A stretch of 46,684 nucleotides of DNA. It comes from Paulinella micropora (taxonomy: Eukaryota; Cercozoa; Imbricatea; Euglyphida). The position numbers and the translations under genes were made by a program. The notes under the pieces are model-generated. The model did not search any database. It was not told the DNA's origin and worked only from the letters and a program-made list of their open reading frames with translations. The DNA lies in NCBI GenBank assembly GCA_009731375.1, contig BJOX01000127.1, positions 495,711-542,394 on the forward strand, in the 5' to 3' direction. Numbering within the stretch: position 1 is the first letter of the stretch; each line of letters starts with the position of its first letter. Below are positions 32,621-43,858 of this stretch, in pieces.

Positions 32621-33890
32621 CACACACATACACACACATACACACACATACACACACATACACACACATACACACACATACACACACATACACACACATA
32701 CACACACATACACACACATACACACACATACACACACATACACACACATACACACACATACACACACATACACACACATACACACACATACACACACATA
32801 CACACACATACACACACATACACACACATACACACACATACACACACATACACACACATACACACACATACACACACATACACACACATACACACACATA
32901 CACACACATACACACACATACACACACATACACACACATACACACACATACACACACATACACACACATACACACACATACACACACATACACACACATA
33001 CACACACATACACACACATACACACACATACACACACATACACACACATACACACACATACACACACATACACACACATACACACACATACACACACATA
33101 CACACACATACACACACATACACACACATACACACACATACACACACATACACACACATACACACACATACACACACATACACACACATACACACACATA
33201 CACACACATACACACACATACACACACATACACACACATACACACACATACACACACATACACACACATACACACACATACACACACATACACACACATA
33301 CACACACATACACACACATACACACACATACACACACATACACACACATACACACACATACACACACATACACACACATACACACACATACACACACATA
33401 CACACACATACACACACATACACACACATACACACACATACACACACATACACACACATACACACACATACACACACATACACACACATACACACACATA
33501 CACACACATACACACACATACACACACATACACACACATACACACACATACACACACATACACACACATACACACACATACACACACATACACACACATA
33601 CACACACATACACACACATACACACACATACACACACATACACACACATACACACACATACACACACATACACACACATACACACACATACACACACATA
33701 CACACACATACACACACATACACACACATACACACACATACACACACATACACACACATACACACACATACACACACATACACACACATACACACACATA
33801 CACACACATACACACACATACACACACATACACACACATACACACACATACACACACATACACACACATACACACACATACACACACATA
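32621..33890. repeat. Perfect decamer array (CACACACATA)x127
   Basis: 127 consecutive identical 10-bp units with no visible mismatch, 1,270 bp in all. It is followed by imperfect CA/TA sequence (to about 33935). Long open frames over it are translations of the repeat. A short unique flank (32576-32620) precedes it. Confidence 0.99.
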
Positions 33891-33935
33891 CACACACACA
33901 TACACACACACACACATATATATATATAATATATA

Positions 33936-33979
33936 TGTGTACATACATACATACATACATACATACATACATAAACACA

Positions 33980-34013
<34 letters not shown>

Positions 34014-34312
34014 CATACATACATACATACATACATACATACATACATACATACTATATATATATATATATACATACATACATACATACATACATACATA
34101 CATACATACATACATACATAAATACATACATACACACATACATACATACATACATACACATACATACATACATACATACATACATAGCTACATGTTTGCT
34201 TGAAAAAAAAAGGTGGAAATTGTGGGAAATCGACACATAGTGGAAATTGTATGTATGGTATGTATGTATGCATGTATGTATGTATGTATGTATGTATGTA
34301 TGTATGTATGTG
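33936..34312. repeat. (ACAT)n, unique island, (GTAT)n
   Basis: ACAT runs to about 34190 with a TA interruption. A unique island (34191-34252) contains GTGGAAATTG twice. (GTAT)n, the complementary polarity of ACAT, fills 34253-34310, so the island sits between inverted microsatellites. Confidence 0.93.
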
Positions 34313-34373
34313 CAAGGTAGGGGTATATTTGTATGTGCAACGAGCGAGGACTTCAAGATAGATAGATAGATGT

Positions 34374-34457
<84 letters not shown>

Positions 34458-34488
34458 CAAAGAGATAGATAGATATAGATAGATAGAT

Positions 34489-34539
<51 letters not shown>
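34313..34539. repeat. Short spacer and (GATA)n
   Basis: 34313-34355 is unique; GATA runs from 34356. Confidence 0.95.
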
Positions 34540-34542
<3 letters not shown>

Positions 34543-34630
34543 GAGATATCGACTAATGTCAGAAAAAAGGAGCTTCTGATTTCGTCAACCAAGGAAGTCT
34601 GTGGGTAAAGTATTAACCCGATGCCCAGCT

Positions 34631-34702
<72 letters not shown>

Positions 34703-34779
34703 ATATGAATAGAAACACAAAAGAAAGGGCAAGAAATATCTATGTCTAGAAACACAAAAGAAAGGGCAGGAAATATCTA

Positions 34780-34852
<73 letters not shown>

Positions 34853-35118
34853 GTTCATACTAGACTGTCGAACAGTCTCGAAACTCCATCTGCTTACTGG
34901 GTCCTCTGTAATGGAGATGGGAGCTCGTTCTGCAAGGGGCGCTTATGGAACGAGCCCTGGCCCCGCCTGGTACTAGGGAGGTTTGGCATCGCCTGTATCA
35001 GTCCCTTCCGTGCAAACATCACGGCTTAGCTGGGCATCGGGTTAATACTTTACCCACAGACTTCCTTGGTTGATGAAATCAGAAGCTCCTTTTTTCTGAC
35101 ATTAGTCGATATCTCATC
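34540..35118. repeat. Element D, copy 2, as a fold-back with 92-bp inverted arms
   Basis: The left arm 34540-34631 and right arm 35027-35118 are reverse complements with one mismatch. The ends are GATGAGATATCGACTAATGTC and its complement. Outside the arms, (GATA)n on the left faces (ATCT)n on the right, so the symmetry includes the microsatellite. The loop has (GATA)n, a tandem ~39-bp repeat (AAACACAAAAGAAAGGGCA, near 34711 and 34749), (ATCT)n and about 170 bp shared with element D copy 1. Short inverted words ACTGTCGA/TCGAACAGT lie near 34863. Confidence 0.92.
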
Positions 35119-35130
35119 TATCTATCTATC

Positions 35131-35650
35131 TAACCTAACCTAACCTAACCTAACCTAGCCTAGCCTAGCCTAGCCTAAGCCTAGCCTAAGCCTAGCCTAA
35201 GCCTAGCCTAGCCTAGCCCTAGCCTAGCCCTAGCCTAGCCCTAGCCTAGCCTAGCCCTAGCCTAGCCCTAACCTAGCCCTAGCCTAGCCCTAGCCTAGCC
35301 CTAGCCTAGCCCTAGCCTAGCCTGGCCTAGCCTGGCCTGGCCTGGCCTGGCCTGGCCTAGCCTAGCCTAGCCTAGCCTAGCCTAGCCTAGCCCTGCCTAG
35401 CCTAGCCTAGCCTAGCCTAGCCTAGCCTAGCCTAGCCGAGCCGAGCCGAGCCGAGCCGAGCCGAGCCGAGCCTAGCCCTAGCCTAGCCTAGCCTAGCCTA
35501 GCCTAGCCTAGCCTAGCCTAGCCTAGCCTAGCCTAGTAGCCTAGCCTAGCCTAACCTAACCTAACCTAACCTAACCTAACCTAACCTAACCTAACCTAAC
35601 CTAACCTAACCTACCTACCTATCTATCTATCTAACCTAACCTAACCTAAC

Positions 35651-35652
<2 letters not shown>
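35131..35652. repeat. Telomere-like (CCTAA)n with long (CCTAG)n interior
   Basis: Both ends are clean CCTAA (TTAGG on the other strand). The middle is CCTAG with CCCTAG, CCTGG and CCGAG variants. It lies between (ATCT)n runs, inside the window and not at an end. TTAGG is the telomere unit of many arthropods, but pentamers can also arise by slippage. Confidence 0.93.
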
Positions 35653-35741
<89 letters not shown>

Positions 35742-35770
35742 CCTACCTACCTACCTACCTACCTACTTAC

Positions 35771-35820
<50 letters not shown>
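35653..35820. repeat. (ATCT)n with ACCT block
   Basis: Tetranucleotide run right of the telomere-like block. Confidence 0.97.
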
Positions 35821-35821
<1 letters not shown>

Positions 35822-36001
35822 CAAAAATACCGCGGAGTCGGGCAGTTCGGGGACGGTCCAGGAGTCCATGTCCAAATAGTCACGGCTCAGCAGACTCCGT
35901 CCTGGCTTCAACTATAGACATAACACGCATACACACATACATGGCAAGCGGAGACACAAAAGCAAGGGAAAATGCCCTGAACACCCCCCCCCCCACCATC
36001 C
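35821..36001. other. Unique spacer, no feature recognised
   Basis: 180 bases of mixed DNA ending in a short C run before a family B copy. Confidence 0.6.
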
Positions 36002-36150
36002 CTATAAATCATGGTTTGTGTGAACCAGGAGGAGTTGGGAGCTCATATTGGCAGGGTGGCTAGCCCCAGACTCGATGTTGATGCTGATATAATTTCTTTG
36101 GAATTCACGCAAATATTTGCGTTAGGGAGTGTCCTGATGCTAAAATTCCT
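36002..36150 (-). repeat. Family B unit, inverted and solitary
   Basis: Reverse complement of the unit at 9.7-10.25 kb, including ATAAATCATGGTTTG, GACTCGAT, and ACGCAAATATTTGCGT. It shows the family is dispersed as well as tandem. 36151-36289 is unassigned. Confidence 0.9.
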
Positions 36151-36289
36151 TGTTTTTTACCTTGGTTGGGCCAGATCGAGGTTCAGGACTATCGAATTGT
36201 TGTCGGTCTTTTTCGAAAAAATGGACAAAGTCCTCTTTTGAGCCCGCGTTTGCAGATTGGACCATACCTGTACACACACATACATACGT

Positions 36290-36602
36290 ACGCCTACGTT
36301 ACGTCAAGTTACGTTACGTTACGTTACGTTACGTTTACACTTACATTTACGTTACATGACATGACATGACATGACATGACGTGTGGCATGATATGACATG
36401 ACATGACATGACATGACGTGACACGACGTGACACGACGTGACATGGCATCACATCCCATGACACGGCATCGCATGACATTACATGACATTGCATTACAGC
36501 GCATGACATTGCATGAAATTGTACTGCATTCCATTAAATTAGATCGCATCACACACACACACACATACACACACACATACACACACACACACACATACAC
36601 AC
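36290..36602. repeat. (ACGTT)n, (ACATG)n and (CA)n
   Basis: TTACG pentamers (36296-36355), ACATG pentamers with variants (36356-36540), then CA with TACA. 36603-36718 is unassigned unique DNA. Confidence 0.92.
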
Positions 36603-36718
36603 CTGTGGCCTGGTCCACCGCTGCCAGGGCTAGTGAAGGTACATATCCGAACGATCCACTATCTTTGATCAGTCCCAGCCAACGCGTAGAAGAAGAATAG
36701 TTGCACAATGCCTGACCT

Positions 36719-37098
36719 ACAGGTAGGTAGGTAGGTAGGTTGGTAGGTAGGTAGGTAGGTAGGTAGGTAGGTTGGTTGGTAGGGTTGGTAGGTAGGTAGG
36801 TAGGTAGGTAGGTAGGTAGGTTGGTAGGTAGGTAGGTAGGTAGGTAGGTAGGTAGGTAGGTTAGTAGGTAGGTAGGTTGGTAGGTTGGTAGGTAGGTTGG
36901 TAGGTAGGTAGGTTGGTAGGTACGTTGGTAGGTTGGTAGGTTGAGGTGTTGGTAGGTAGGTAGGTAGGTAGGTAGGTAGGTAGGTAGGTTGGTAGATTGG
37001 TAGGTAGATTGGTTGGTAGGTAGGTAGGTAGGTAGGTAGGTAGGTTGGTAGGTAGGTTGGTTAGTTGGTAGGTAGGTAGGTAGGTTGGTAGGTAGGTA
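36719..37098. repeat. (GGTA)n/(GGTT)n
   Basis: TAGG and TTGG tetranucleotides. Confidence 0.97.
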
Positions 37099-37106
37099 GA
37101 TAGATG

Positions 37107-37161
<55 letters not shown>

Positions 37162-37462
37162 CGATAGATAGATCGATAGATAGATCGATAGATAGATCGA
37201 TAGATAGATCGATAGATAGATCTATCTATCGATAGATAGATCGATAGATCGATCGATCGATCGATCGATAGATCGATAGATCGATAGATAGATGGATAGA
37301 TGGATAGATAGATAGATAGATAGCTAGATAGATAGATAGACAGATAGAAGATAGATAGATAGATAGATAGATAGATGTACAGGAAACATGTAATATATAG
37401 ATAAATAGCTGGAAAGGTATGCAGGTAGGTATGTTGGTATAGACAGATAGATAGATAGATAT

Positions 37463-37495
<33 letters not shown>

Positions 37496-37513
37496 AGATA
37501 GATAAATAGATAA

Positions 37514-37583
<70 letters not shown>

Positions 37584-37620
37584 CGATCGATCGATAGATC
37601 GATAGATAGATAGATAGATC

Positions 37621-37661
<41 letters not shown>

Positions 37662-37662
37662 G

Positions 37663-37709
<47 letters not shown>

Positions 37710-37775
37710 GTTGACCATCATCCAACTGCCTTTTCATTTCTTTAGCGATAGACCTAGTATATACATATATACATG

Positions 37776-37824
<49 letters not shown>

Positions 37825-37840
37825 GGATAGATAGATAAAT
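37099..37840. repeat. (GATA)n/(GATC)n with two unique islands
   Basis: GATA and GATC blocks. Near 37220-37232 a local inversion (GATAGATCTATCTATCGATA) makes a short palindrome. Unique islands at 37371-37438 and 37710-37778 have no recognised feature. Confidence 0.95.
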
Positions 37841-37994
37841 CAACTTATTTTGCGTTAGACCTGGACCAGAGCGGTGCCAACTCAGCCGGGCCGAACGCGC
37901 CCGGATCTGCCAGACCAGCAGATAATGTTGTTGTTGTTGCTGTTGTTGTTGTTGTTGTTGTTGTTGTTGCTTGTTGTTGCTTGTTGTTGTTGTT

Positions 37995-38045
<51 letters not shown>

Positions 38046-38182
38046 ATTGATGTTATTGTTGTTATTGTATAATGACCATAATGTTGTTATTGTTGTTGTT
38101 GTTGTTGTTGTTGTTGTTTGTTGTTGTTTGTTGTTGTTTGTTGTTGTTTGTTGTTGTTTGTTGTTGTTGTTGTTGTTGTTGT

Positions 38183-38216
<34 letters not shown>

Positions 38217-38237
38217 AGTCATAATACGGCTGGACTG

Positions 38238-38240
<3 letters not shown>
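37841..38240. repeat. Unique island, (GTT)n, (GAT)n
   Basis: 37841-37925 is unique. Part of it (CCGGATCTGCCAGACCAG) resembles CCGGATCTGTCAAACTAG near 38308. GTT repeats fill 37926-38182, and GAT runs to 38215. Confidence 0.92.
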
Positions 38241-38300
<60 letters not shown>

Positions 38301-38414
38301 ACTCTGCCGGATCTGTCAAACTAGTAAACAATAATGATAATGATATAGATAACATAGATAGGTGGATAGATAGGTGGATAGGTCGAAATATATATATATA
38401 TATATGAGAGAGAG

Positions 38415-38461
<47 letters not shown>

Positions 38462-38520
38462 CAGACAAGCACACAAGACCTAGAGGAGTGATAGACGTGA
38501 TGTCAGTTTGCCTCTGCTGG
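38239..38520. repeat. (GATA)n and short islands
   Basis: GATA at 38239-38298 and 38415-38460, separated by an island related to 37899-37920 and an AT run. Confidence 0.93.
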
Positions 38521-38789
38521 GAAGAAGATGAAAGAAAATAGAGTAAAGGAGGAGAGGATGAAGAGGAAGAAGAAGAGTCTGAAGGTTTTGAAAATGGTGA
38601 TGGAGGCAAGGAGGAAGAGTAGGAGAAGGAGGAGGAGGAGGAGGAAGAGGAGGAAGAGGAGGAGGAGGAGGAGGAGGAGGAAGAAGAAGAAGAAGAAGAA
38701 GAAGAAGAAGAAGAAGAAGAAGAAGAAGAAGAAGAAGAAGGAAAGAAAGCAGGATCGGAGCTTAGTTCACCCAAGCTAGAAACACCAGA
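38521..38789. repeat. Purine-rich (GAA)n/(GGA)n tract
   Basis: Starts diffuse, then a clean GGA block and a GAA block (38675-38738). Ends at a short unique island. Confidence 0.93.
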
Positions 38790-38825
38790 AGATAGATAGA
38801 TAGATAGATAGATAGACAGACAGAA

Positions 38826-38922
<97 letters not shown>

Positions 38923-38970
38923 GATAGATAGATAGATAGACAGATAGATAGATAGATAGATGGATAGATG

Positions 38971-39012
<42 letters not shown>
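38790..39012. repeat. (GATA)n/(GACA)n
   Basis: Tetranucleotide run. 39013-39121 after it is unique and unassigned. Confidence 0.96.
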
Positions 39013-39121
39013 GACACAGATTACGTTCATGTGCATTATGTATGCATGTAAGAATGAACGAATAATCTATGTAGATTTACATGTATGCTGTTGTGCATCT
39101 ATATGAAAACAGAGCCATGGA

Positions 39122-39518
39122 CAAGAAGAAGAAGAAGAAGAAGAAGAAGAAGAAGAAGAAGAGGAGGAGGAGGAGGAGGAGGAAGAAGAGGAAGAAGAGG
39201 AAGAAAAGGAAGAGGAAGAAGAGGAAGAAGAGGAAGAAGAGGAGAAGAGGAAAAAGAAAAGAAGAAGAAGAAGAAGAAGAAGAAGAAGAAGAAGAAGAAG
39301 ACGAAGAAGAAGAAGAAGAAGAAGACGAAGAAGAAGACGAAGAAGAAGAAGAAGACGAAGAAGAAGAAGAAGAAGAAGAAGAAGAAGAAGAAGAAGAAGA
39401 AGAAGAAGAAGAAGAACAAGGAGGAGGAGGAGGAGGAGGAGAAGGAGGAGAAGGAGAAGGAGAAGAAGAAGAAGAAGAAGAAGAAGAAGAAGATGAAGAA
39501 GATGAAGAAGAAGAAGAA

Positions 39519-39559
<41 letters not shown>

Positions 39560-41560
39560 GAAGAAAAAGGAGGAGGAGGAGGAGGAGGAGGAAGAGGAAG
39601 AAGAAGAAGAAGAAGAAGAAGAAGAAGAAGAAGAAGGAGGAGGAGGAGGAGGAGGAGGAGGAGGAGGAGGAGAAGGAGAAGAAGAAGAAGAAGAAGAAGA
39701 AGAAAGAAGAAGAAGAAGAAGAAGAAGAAGAAGAAGAAGAAGAAAGAAGAAGAAGAAAGAAGAAGAAGAAAGAAGAAGAAGGAGAAGAAGAAGAAGAAGA
39801 AGAAGAAGAAGAAGAAGAAGAAGAAGAAGAAGCAGCAGCAGCAGCAGCAGCAGAAGAAGAAGAAGAAGAAGAAGAAGAAGAAGAAGGAGAAGAAGAAGAA
39901 GAAGGAGAAGAAGAAGAAGCAGAAGAAGCAGAAGAAGCAGAAGAAGCAGAAGAAGCAGAAGAAGAAGAAGAAGAAGAAGAAGAAGAAGAAGAAGATGATG
40001 ATGATGATGATGATGATGATGAAGATGATGAAGATGATGAAGAAGATGATGAAGAAGATGAAGATGAAGAAGAAGAAGAAGAAGAAGAAGATGATGATGA
40101 TGATGATGAAGAAGAAGAAGAAGAAGAAGAAGAAGAAGACGAAGAAGACGAAGAAGAAGAAGAAGAAGAAGAAGAAGAAGAAGAAGAAGAAGAAGAAGAA
40201 GAAGAAGAAGAAGAAGAAGAAGAAGAAGAAGACGATGATGATGATGAAGATGATGAAGATGATGAAGATGACGAAGATGAAAGAAGAAGAAGAAGAAGAA
40301 GAAGAAGAAGAAAAAAATAATAAAAAGAAGAAGAAGAAGAAGAAGAAGAAGAAGAAGAAGAAGAAGAAAAAGGAGGAGGAGGAGGAGGAGGAAGAGGAGG
40401 AAGAGGAAGAAGAAGAAGAAGAAGAAGAAGGAGGAGGAGGAGGAGGAGGAGGAGAAGAAGAAGAAGAAGAAGAAGAAGAAGAAGAAGAAGAAGAAAGAAG
40501 AAGAAGAAGAAGAAGAAGAAGAAGAAGAAGAAAGAAGAAGAAGAAGAAAGAAGAAGAAGAAAGAAGAAGAAGAAGAAGAAGAAGAAGAAGAAGAAGAAGA
40601 AGAAGAAGAAGAAGAAAAAGAAAAAGAAGATGATGATGAAGATGATGAAGATGATGAAGATGAGAAGATGATGAAGAAGATGAAGAAGATGAAGAAGAAG
40701 AAGAAGAAGAAGAAGAAGATGATGATGATGATGATGATGATGAAGATGAAGATGAAGATGAAGAAGAAGACGAAGAAGACGAAGAAGACGAAGAAGAAGA
40801 AGAAGAAGAAGAAGAAGAAGAAGAAGAAGAAGAAGAAGAAGAAGAAGAAGAAGAAGAAGAAGAAGAAGAAGAAGAAGAAGAAGAAGACGAAGACGATGAT
40901 GATGATGATGAAGATGATGAAGATGACGAAGATGATGAAGATGAAAGAAGAAGAAGAAGAAGAAGAAGAAGAAGATGATGATGATGATGATGATGATGAT
41001 GAAGAAGAAGAAGAAGAAGAAGAAGAAGAAGAAGAAGAAGAAGAAGAAGAAGAAGAAGGAGAAGGAGAAGAAGGAGGAGGAGGAGGAGAAGGAGGAGAAG
41101 GAGTAGAAGAAGAAGAAGAAGAAGAAGAAGAAGAGGCAGAAGAAGCAGAAGAAGCAGAAGCAGAAGAAGCAGAAGAAGAAGCAGAAGAAGAAGAAGAAGA
41201 AGAAGAAGAAGAAGAAGAAGAAGAAGAAGAAGAAGAAGAAGGTGATGATGATGATGAAGAAGAAGAAGAAAAAGAAGAAGAAGAAGAAGAAGAAGAAGAT
41301 GATGATGATGATGATGAAGAAGAAGAAGAAGAAGAAGATGATGATGATGATGATGATGAAGATGAAGATGAAGAAGAAGAAGAAGAAGAAGAAGAAGAAG
41401 AAGAAGAAGAAGAAGAAGAAGAAGGAGGAGGAAGAAGGAAGAAGGAAGAAGGAAGAAGGAAGAAGGAAGAAGAAGAAGAAGAAGAAGAAGAAGAAGAAGA
41501 AGAAGAAGAAGAAGAAGAAGAAGAAGAAGAAGACGAAGAAGACGAAGAAGACGAAGAAGA
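39122..41560. repeat. 2.4-kb (GAA)n tract with GGA, GAT, GCA and AAT blocks
   Basis: The plus strand is almost wholly purine except in GAT, GAC, GCA and AAT blocks. Block order repeats: AAAAAGGAGGAGG at about 39562 and 40365, GACGAAGAAGACGAAG at about 40138 and 40769, and GATGACGAAGATGA at about 40265 and 40925. A 0.6-0.8-kb higher-order unit thus appears at least twice. All frames are open through triplet periodicity; no gene is supported. Confidence 0.97.
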
Positions 41561-41705
41561 NNNNNNNNNNNNNNNNNNNNNNNNNNNNNNNNNNNNNNNN
41601 NNNNNNNNNNNNNNNNNNNNNNNNNNNNNNNNNNNNNNNNNNNNNNNNNNNNNNNNNNNNNNNNNNNNNNNNNNNNNNNNNNNNNNNNNNNNNNNNNNNN
41701 NNNNN
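41561..41705. other. Assembly gap (N)
   Basis: 145 undetermined bases inside the GAA tract, followed by poly-A and more GAA (to 41792). Confidence 1.
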
Positions 41706-41749
<44 letters not shown>

Positions 41750-41792
41750 AGAAGAAGAAGAAGAAGAAGAAGAAGAAGAAGAAGAAGAAGAA

Positions 41793-41823
41793 GCACAAAC
41801 CTCTCTGTAAGCGCTTTAGCAGG

Positions 41824-41898
<75 letters not shown>

Positions 41899-41981
41899 TA
41901 ACAATAATAACAATAATAATAATAATAATAACAAAAACAACAACAACAACAACAACAATAATAACAATAATAATAATAATG

Positions 41982-42076
<95 letters not shown>

Positions 42077-42106
42077 TAATAATAATAATAAATAATAATA
42101 ATAATA
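41793..42106. repeat. Short island, (CAA)n, (AAT)n
   Basis: 30 unique bases, a CAA run, then about 250 bp of AAT with AAC and GAT variants leading into retroposon F1. Confidence 0.95.
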
Positions 42107-42599
42107 CTATATCTGAGGCGTACTGATGCAGCTAATGGCATATCCTCAACGGACATAAGCCTCCAATACCCTTGTTCGAGGTCCTCCACCCCCCCGTGTC
42201 AGTCTCTCGCCTGATGATCGGGGCCACCGATGGAGCTCCTGAGGGCAAGACTGCACTAAGCCGAGGTTATTCCGCAGTCCCAGCAACCTCTTGCAAGACG
42301 TCACCGAATGTGCAAGTGCATACACCAAGCGCGGTTGCTAGAGCTGCCTCGAAACCCCACCCATAACAATCTGGTGTCTGCTGGGTCCTGGGCTATCAAC
42401 CAGCATATGCGGAGTTTAAGATCTTTTACGCGCGCAACGACCCTCCTCCCCAGCATCTACCACCAAAGGGTTATGAGTTGGCGTCACAGTTTAACGCCTT
42501 GAGGCCATTGGGCTGGAACTCTGTTTAGCAAGTGTGACTAGGTTTTTTCATCGGGATTTCCCTCAAATATGTCACAGTCAACACTCCAAGGCAGATTTA
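42107..42599 (-). mobile_element. Retroposon family F, copy 1 (493-bp unit)
   Basis: Minus-strand 3' end: TTGGAGGCTTATG core, a weak hairpin TCC-GTTGA-GGA (42143-42153), ATGCCATTAGCTGCATCAG, then (ATT)n. The unit is directly repeated at 42600-43089 at exactly 493-bp spacing with no difference noticed. A diverged relative lies at 43859-44270. Small ORFs on both strands are not conserved in the relative, so it reads as non-coding. The 5' end is not defined. Confidence 0.8.
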
Positions 42600-43089
42600 C
42601 TATATCTGAGGCGTACTGATGCAGCTAATGGCATATCCTCAACGGACATAAGCCTCCAATACCCTTGTTCGAGGTCCTCCACCCCCCCGTGTCAGTCTCT
42701 CGCCTGATGATCGGGGCCACCGATGGAGCTCCTGAGGGCAAGACTGCACTAAGCCGAGGTTATTCCGCAGTCCCAGCAACCTCTTGCAAGACGTCACCGA
42801 ATGTGCAAGTGCATACACCAAGCGCGGTTGCTAGAGCTGCCTCGAAACCCCACCCATAACAATCTGGTGTCTGCTGGGTCCTGGGCTATCAACCAGCATA
42901 TGCGGAGTTTAAGATCTTTTACGCGCGCAACGACCCTCCTCCCCAGCATCTACCACCAAAGGGTTATGAGTTGGCGTCACAGTTTAACGCCTTGAGGCCA
43001 TTGGGCTGGAACTCTGTTTAGCAAGTGTGACTAGGTTTTTTCATCGGGATTTCCCTCAAATATGTCACAGTCAACACTCCAAGGCAGAT
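42600..43089 (-). mobile_element. Retroposon family F, copy 2 (tandem duplicate)
   Basis: Identical by eye to 42107-42599 and cut by a gap (N 43090-43144) at its 5' side. There is no (AAT)n between the two copies, so this is a segmental duplication or a misassembled overlap; an independent insertion is unlikely. Confidence 0.85.
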
Positions 43090-43144
43090 NNNNNNNNNNN
43101 NNNNNNNNNNNNNNNNNNNNNNNNNNNNNNNNNNNNNNNNNNNN

Positions 43145-43313
43145 TGTATCCTGCCAATAGCTGAGCCAAAAGGCCATGTGCATCCAGTCCTCCATTCCAT
43201 AAGGAAAGTCTCCACACCAATCGGTGGAATAAAGGAAGTGACGGCATAGAACATTACTCAAGGAGCTTTATACCAATCAGCCCATGGAAAGGACCGATGG
43301 CCTATGTACTCCC
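43145..43313 (-). mobile_element. Retroposon family E, copy 2
   Basis: About 169 bp matching 28661-28832 with very few differences. Hairpin GGCC-TTTT-GGCT is at 43164-43175. (AAT)n lies at its right (5') side; the left side is the gap. Confidence 0.82.

Positions 43314-43385
<72 letters not shown>
43314..43385. repeat. (AAT)n microsatellite
   Basis: Tail of SINE copy 1 on the minus strand and 5' flank of family E copy 2. Confidence 0.96.
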
Positions 43386-43387
<2 letters not shown>

Positions 43388-43654
43388 GTGCTTCTCTGTC
43401 AATGGCTGATGCAAATCTGCACATGCGCCTCCATCGTCTCACCCGTGAGGGGAGTACGAAGAATTGACGATAAGCTCTAATGACACCCCCGCAAGGGCAG
43501 TTCCAACACTTCCAGACGGGCCGGTATGTTCAATGAAAATACTGGTCCAGAAATAGACCGGTATGTTCAATGAAAATACTGGTGGCACCGACGGGAATCG
43601 AACTGGCGACAGGGCTCAGATGGTAGAACTTGACCACTGGGCTATCACGGTGTC
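43386..43654 (-). mobile_element. tRNA-derived SINE, full-length copy (~269 bp)
   Basis: Minus strand. The 71-base tRNA-like head (43654-43584) has an A-box TAGCCCAGTGG (43644-43634) and a B-box AGTTCGATTCC (43603-43593). Acceptor strands GACACCG and CGGTGCC pair at six of seven positions, and ACCA follows directly, like a discriminator plus CCA. Next come two copies of CCAGTATTTTCATTGAACAT and a unique body. The 3' end has the core ATGGAGGCGCATG, hairpin TGCA-GATT-TGCA (43410-43421), CATTGACAGAGAAGCACTATT and (ATT)n. Such elements are transcribed by RNA polymerase III and mobilised by a partner LINE. The D and anticodon arms are too degraded to assign the parent tRNA. Other copies: 11144-11280 and 44424-44584. 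Confidence 0.85.
43584..43654 (-). promoter_or_regulatory. Internal RNA polymerase III promoter (A and B boxes) of the SINE
   Basis: A-box at 43634-43644 and B-box at 43593-43603, both on the minus strand. They lie about 30 bp apart, as in tRNA genes. Matches to the usual consensus words are close. Confidence 0.75.

Positions 43655-43858
<204 letters not shown>

Noticed and set aside
32224-34315. Frames of over 500 codons with regular Cys/Val/Tyr or Thr/His periodicity
   Set aside because: They come from the CACACACATA decamer and ACAT runs. The 30-bp (10-residue) period is arithmetic and does not indicate a repeat protein.
39067-41967. A 966-codon Leu/Phe/Ser-rich minus-strand frame and Glu/Lys-rich plus-strand frames
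   Set aside because: Pure consequence of (GAA)n/(TTC)n; it passes through a gap and lacks any domain.
42146-42328. 60-codon minus-strand ORF in family F
   Set aside because: It is duplicated only because the DNA is duplicated. In the diverged copy at 43859-44270 the frame is not kept.
42320-42420. tRNA-like head in family F (TGATAGCCCAGGACC and GGTTTCGAGG on the minus strand)
   Set aside because: Box spacing and sequence are poor, and copy 3 changes the key bases, so no RNA polymerase III promoter is supported.
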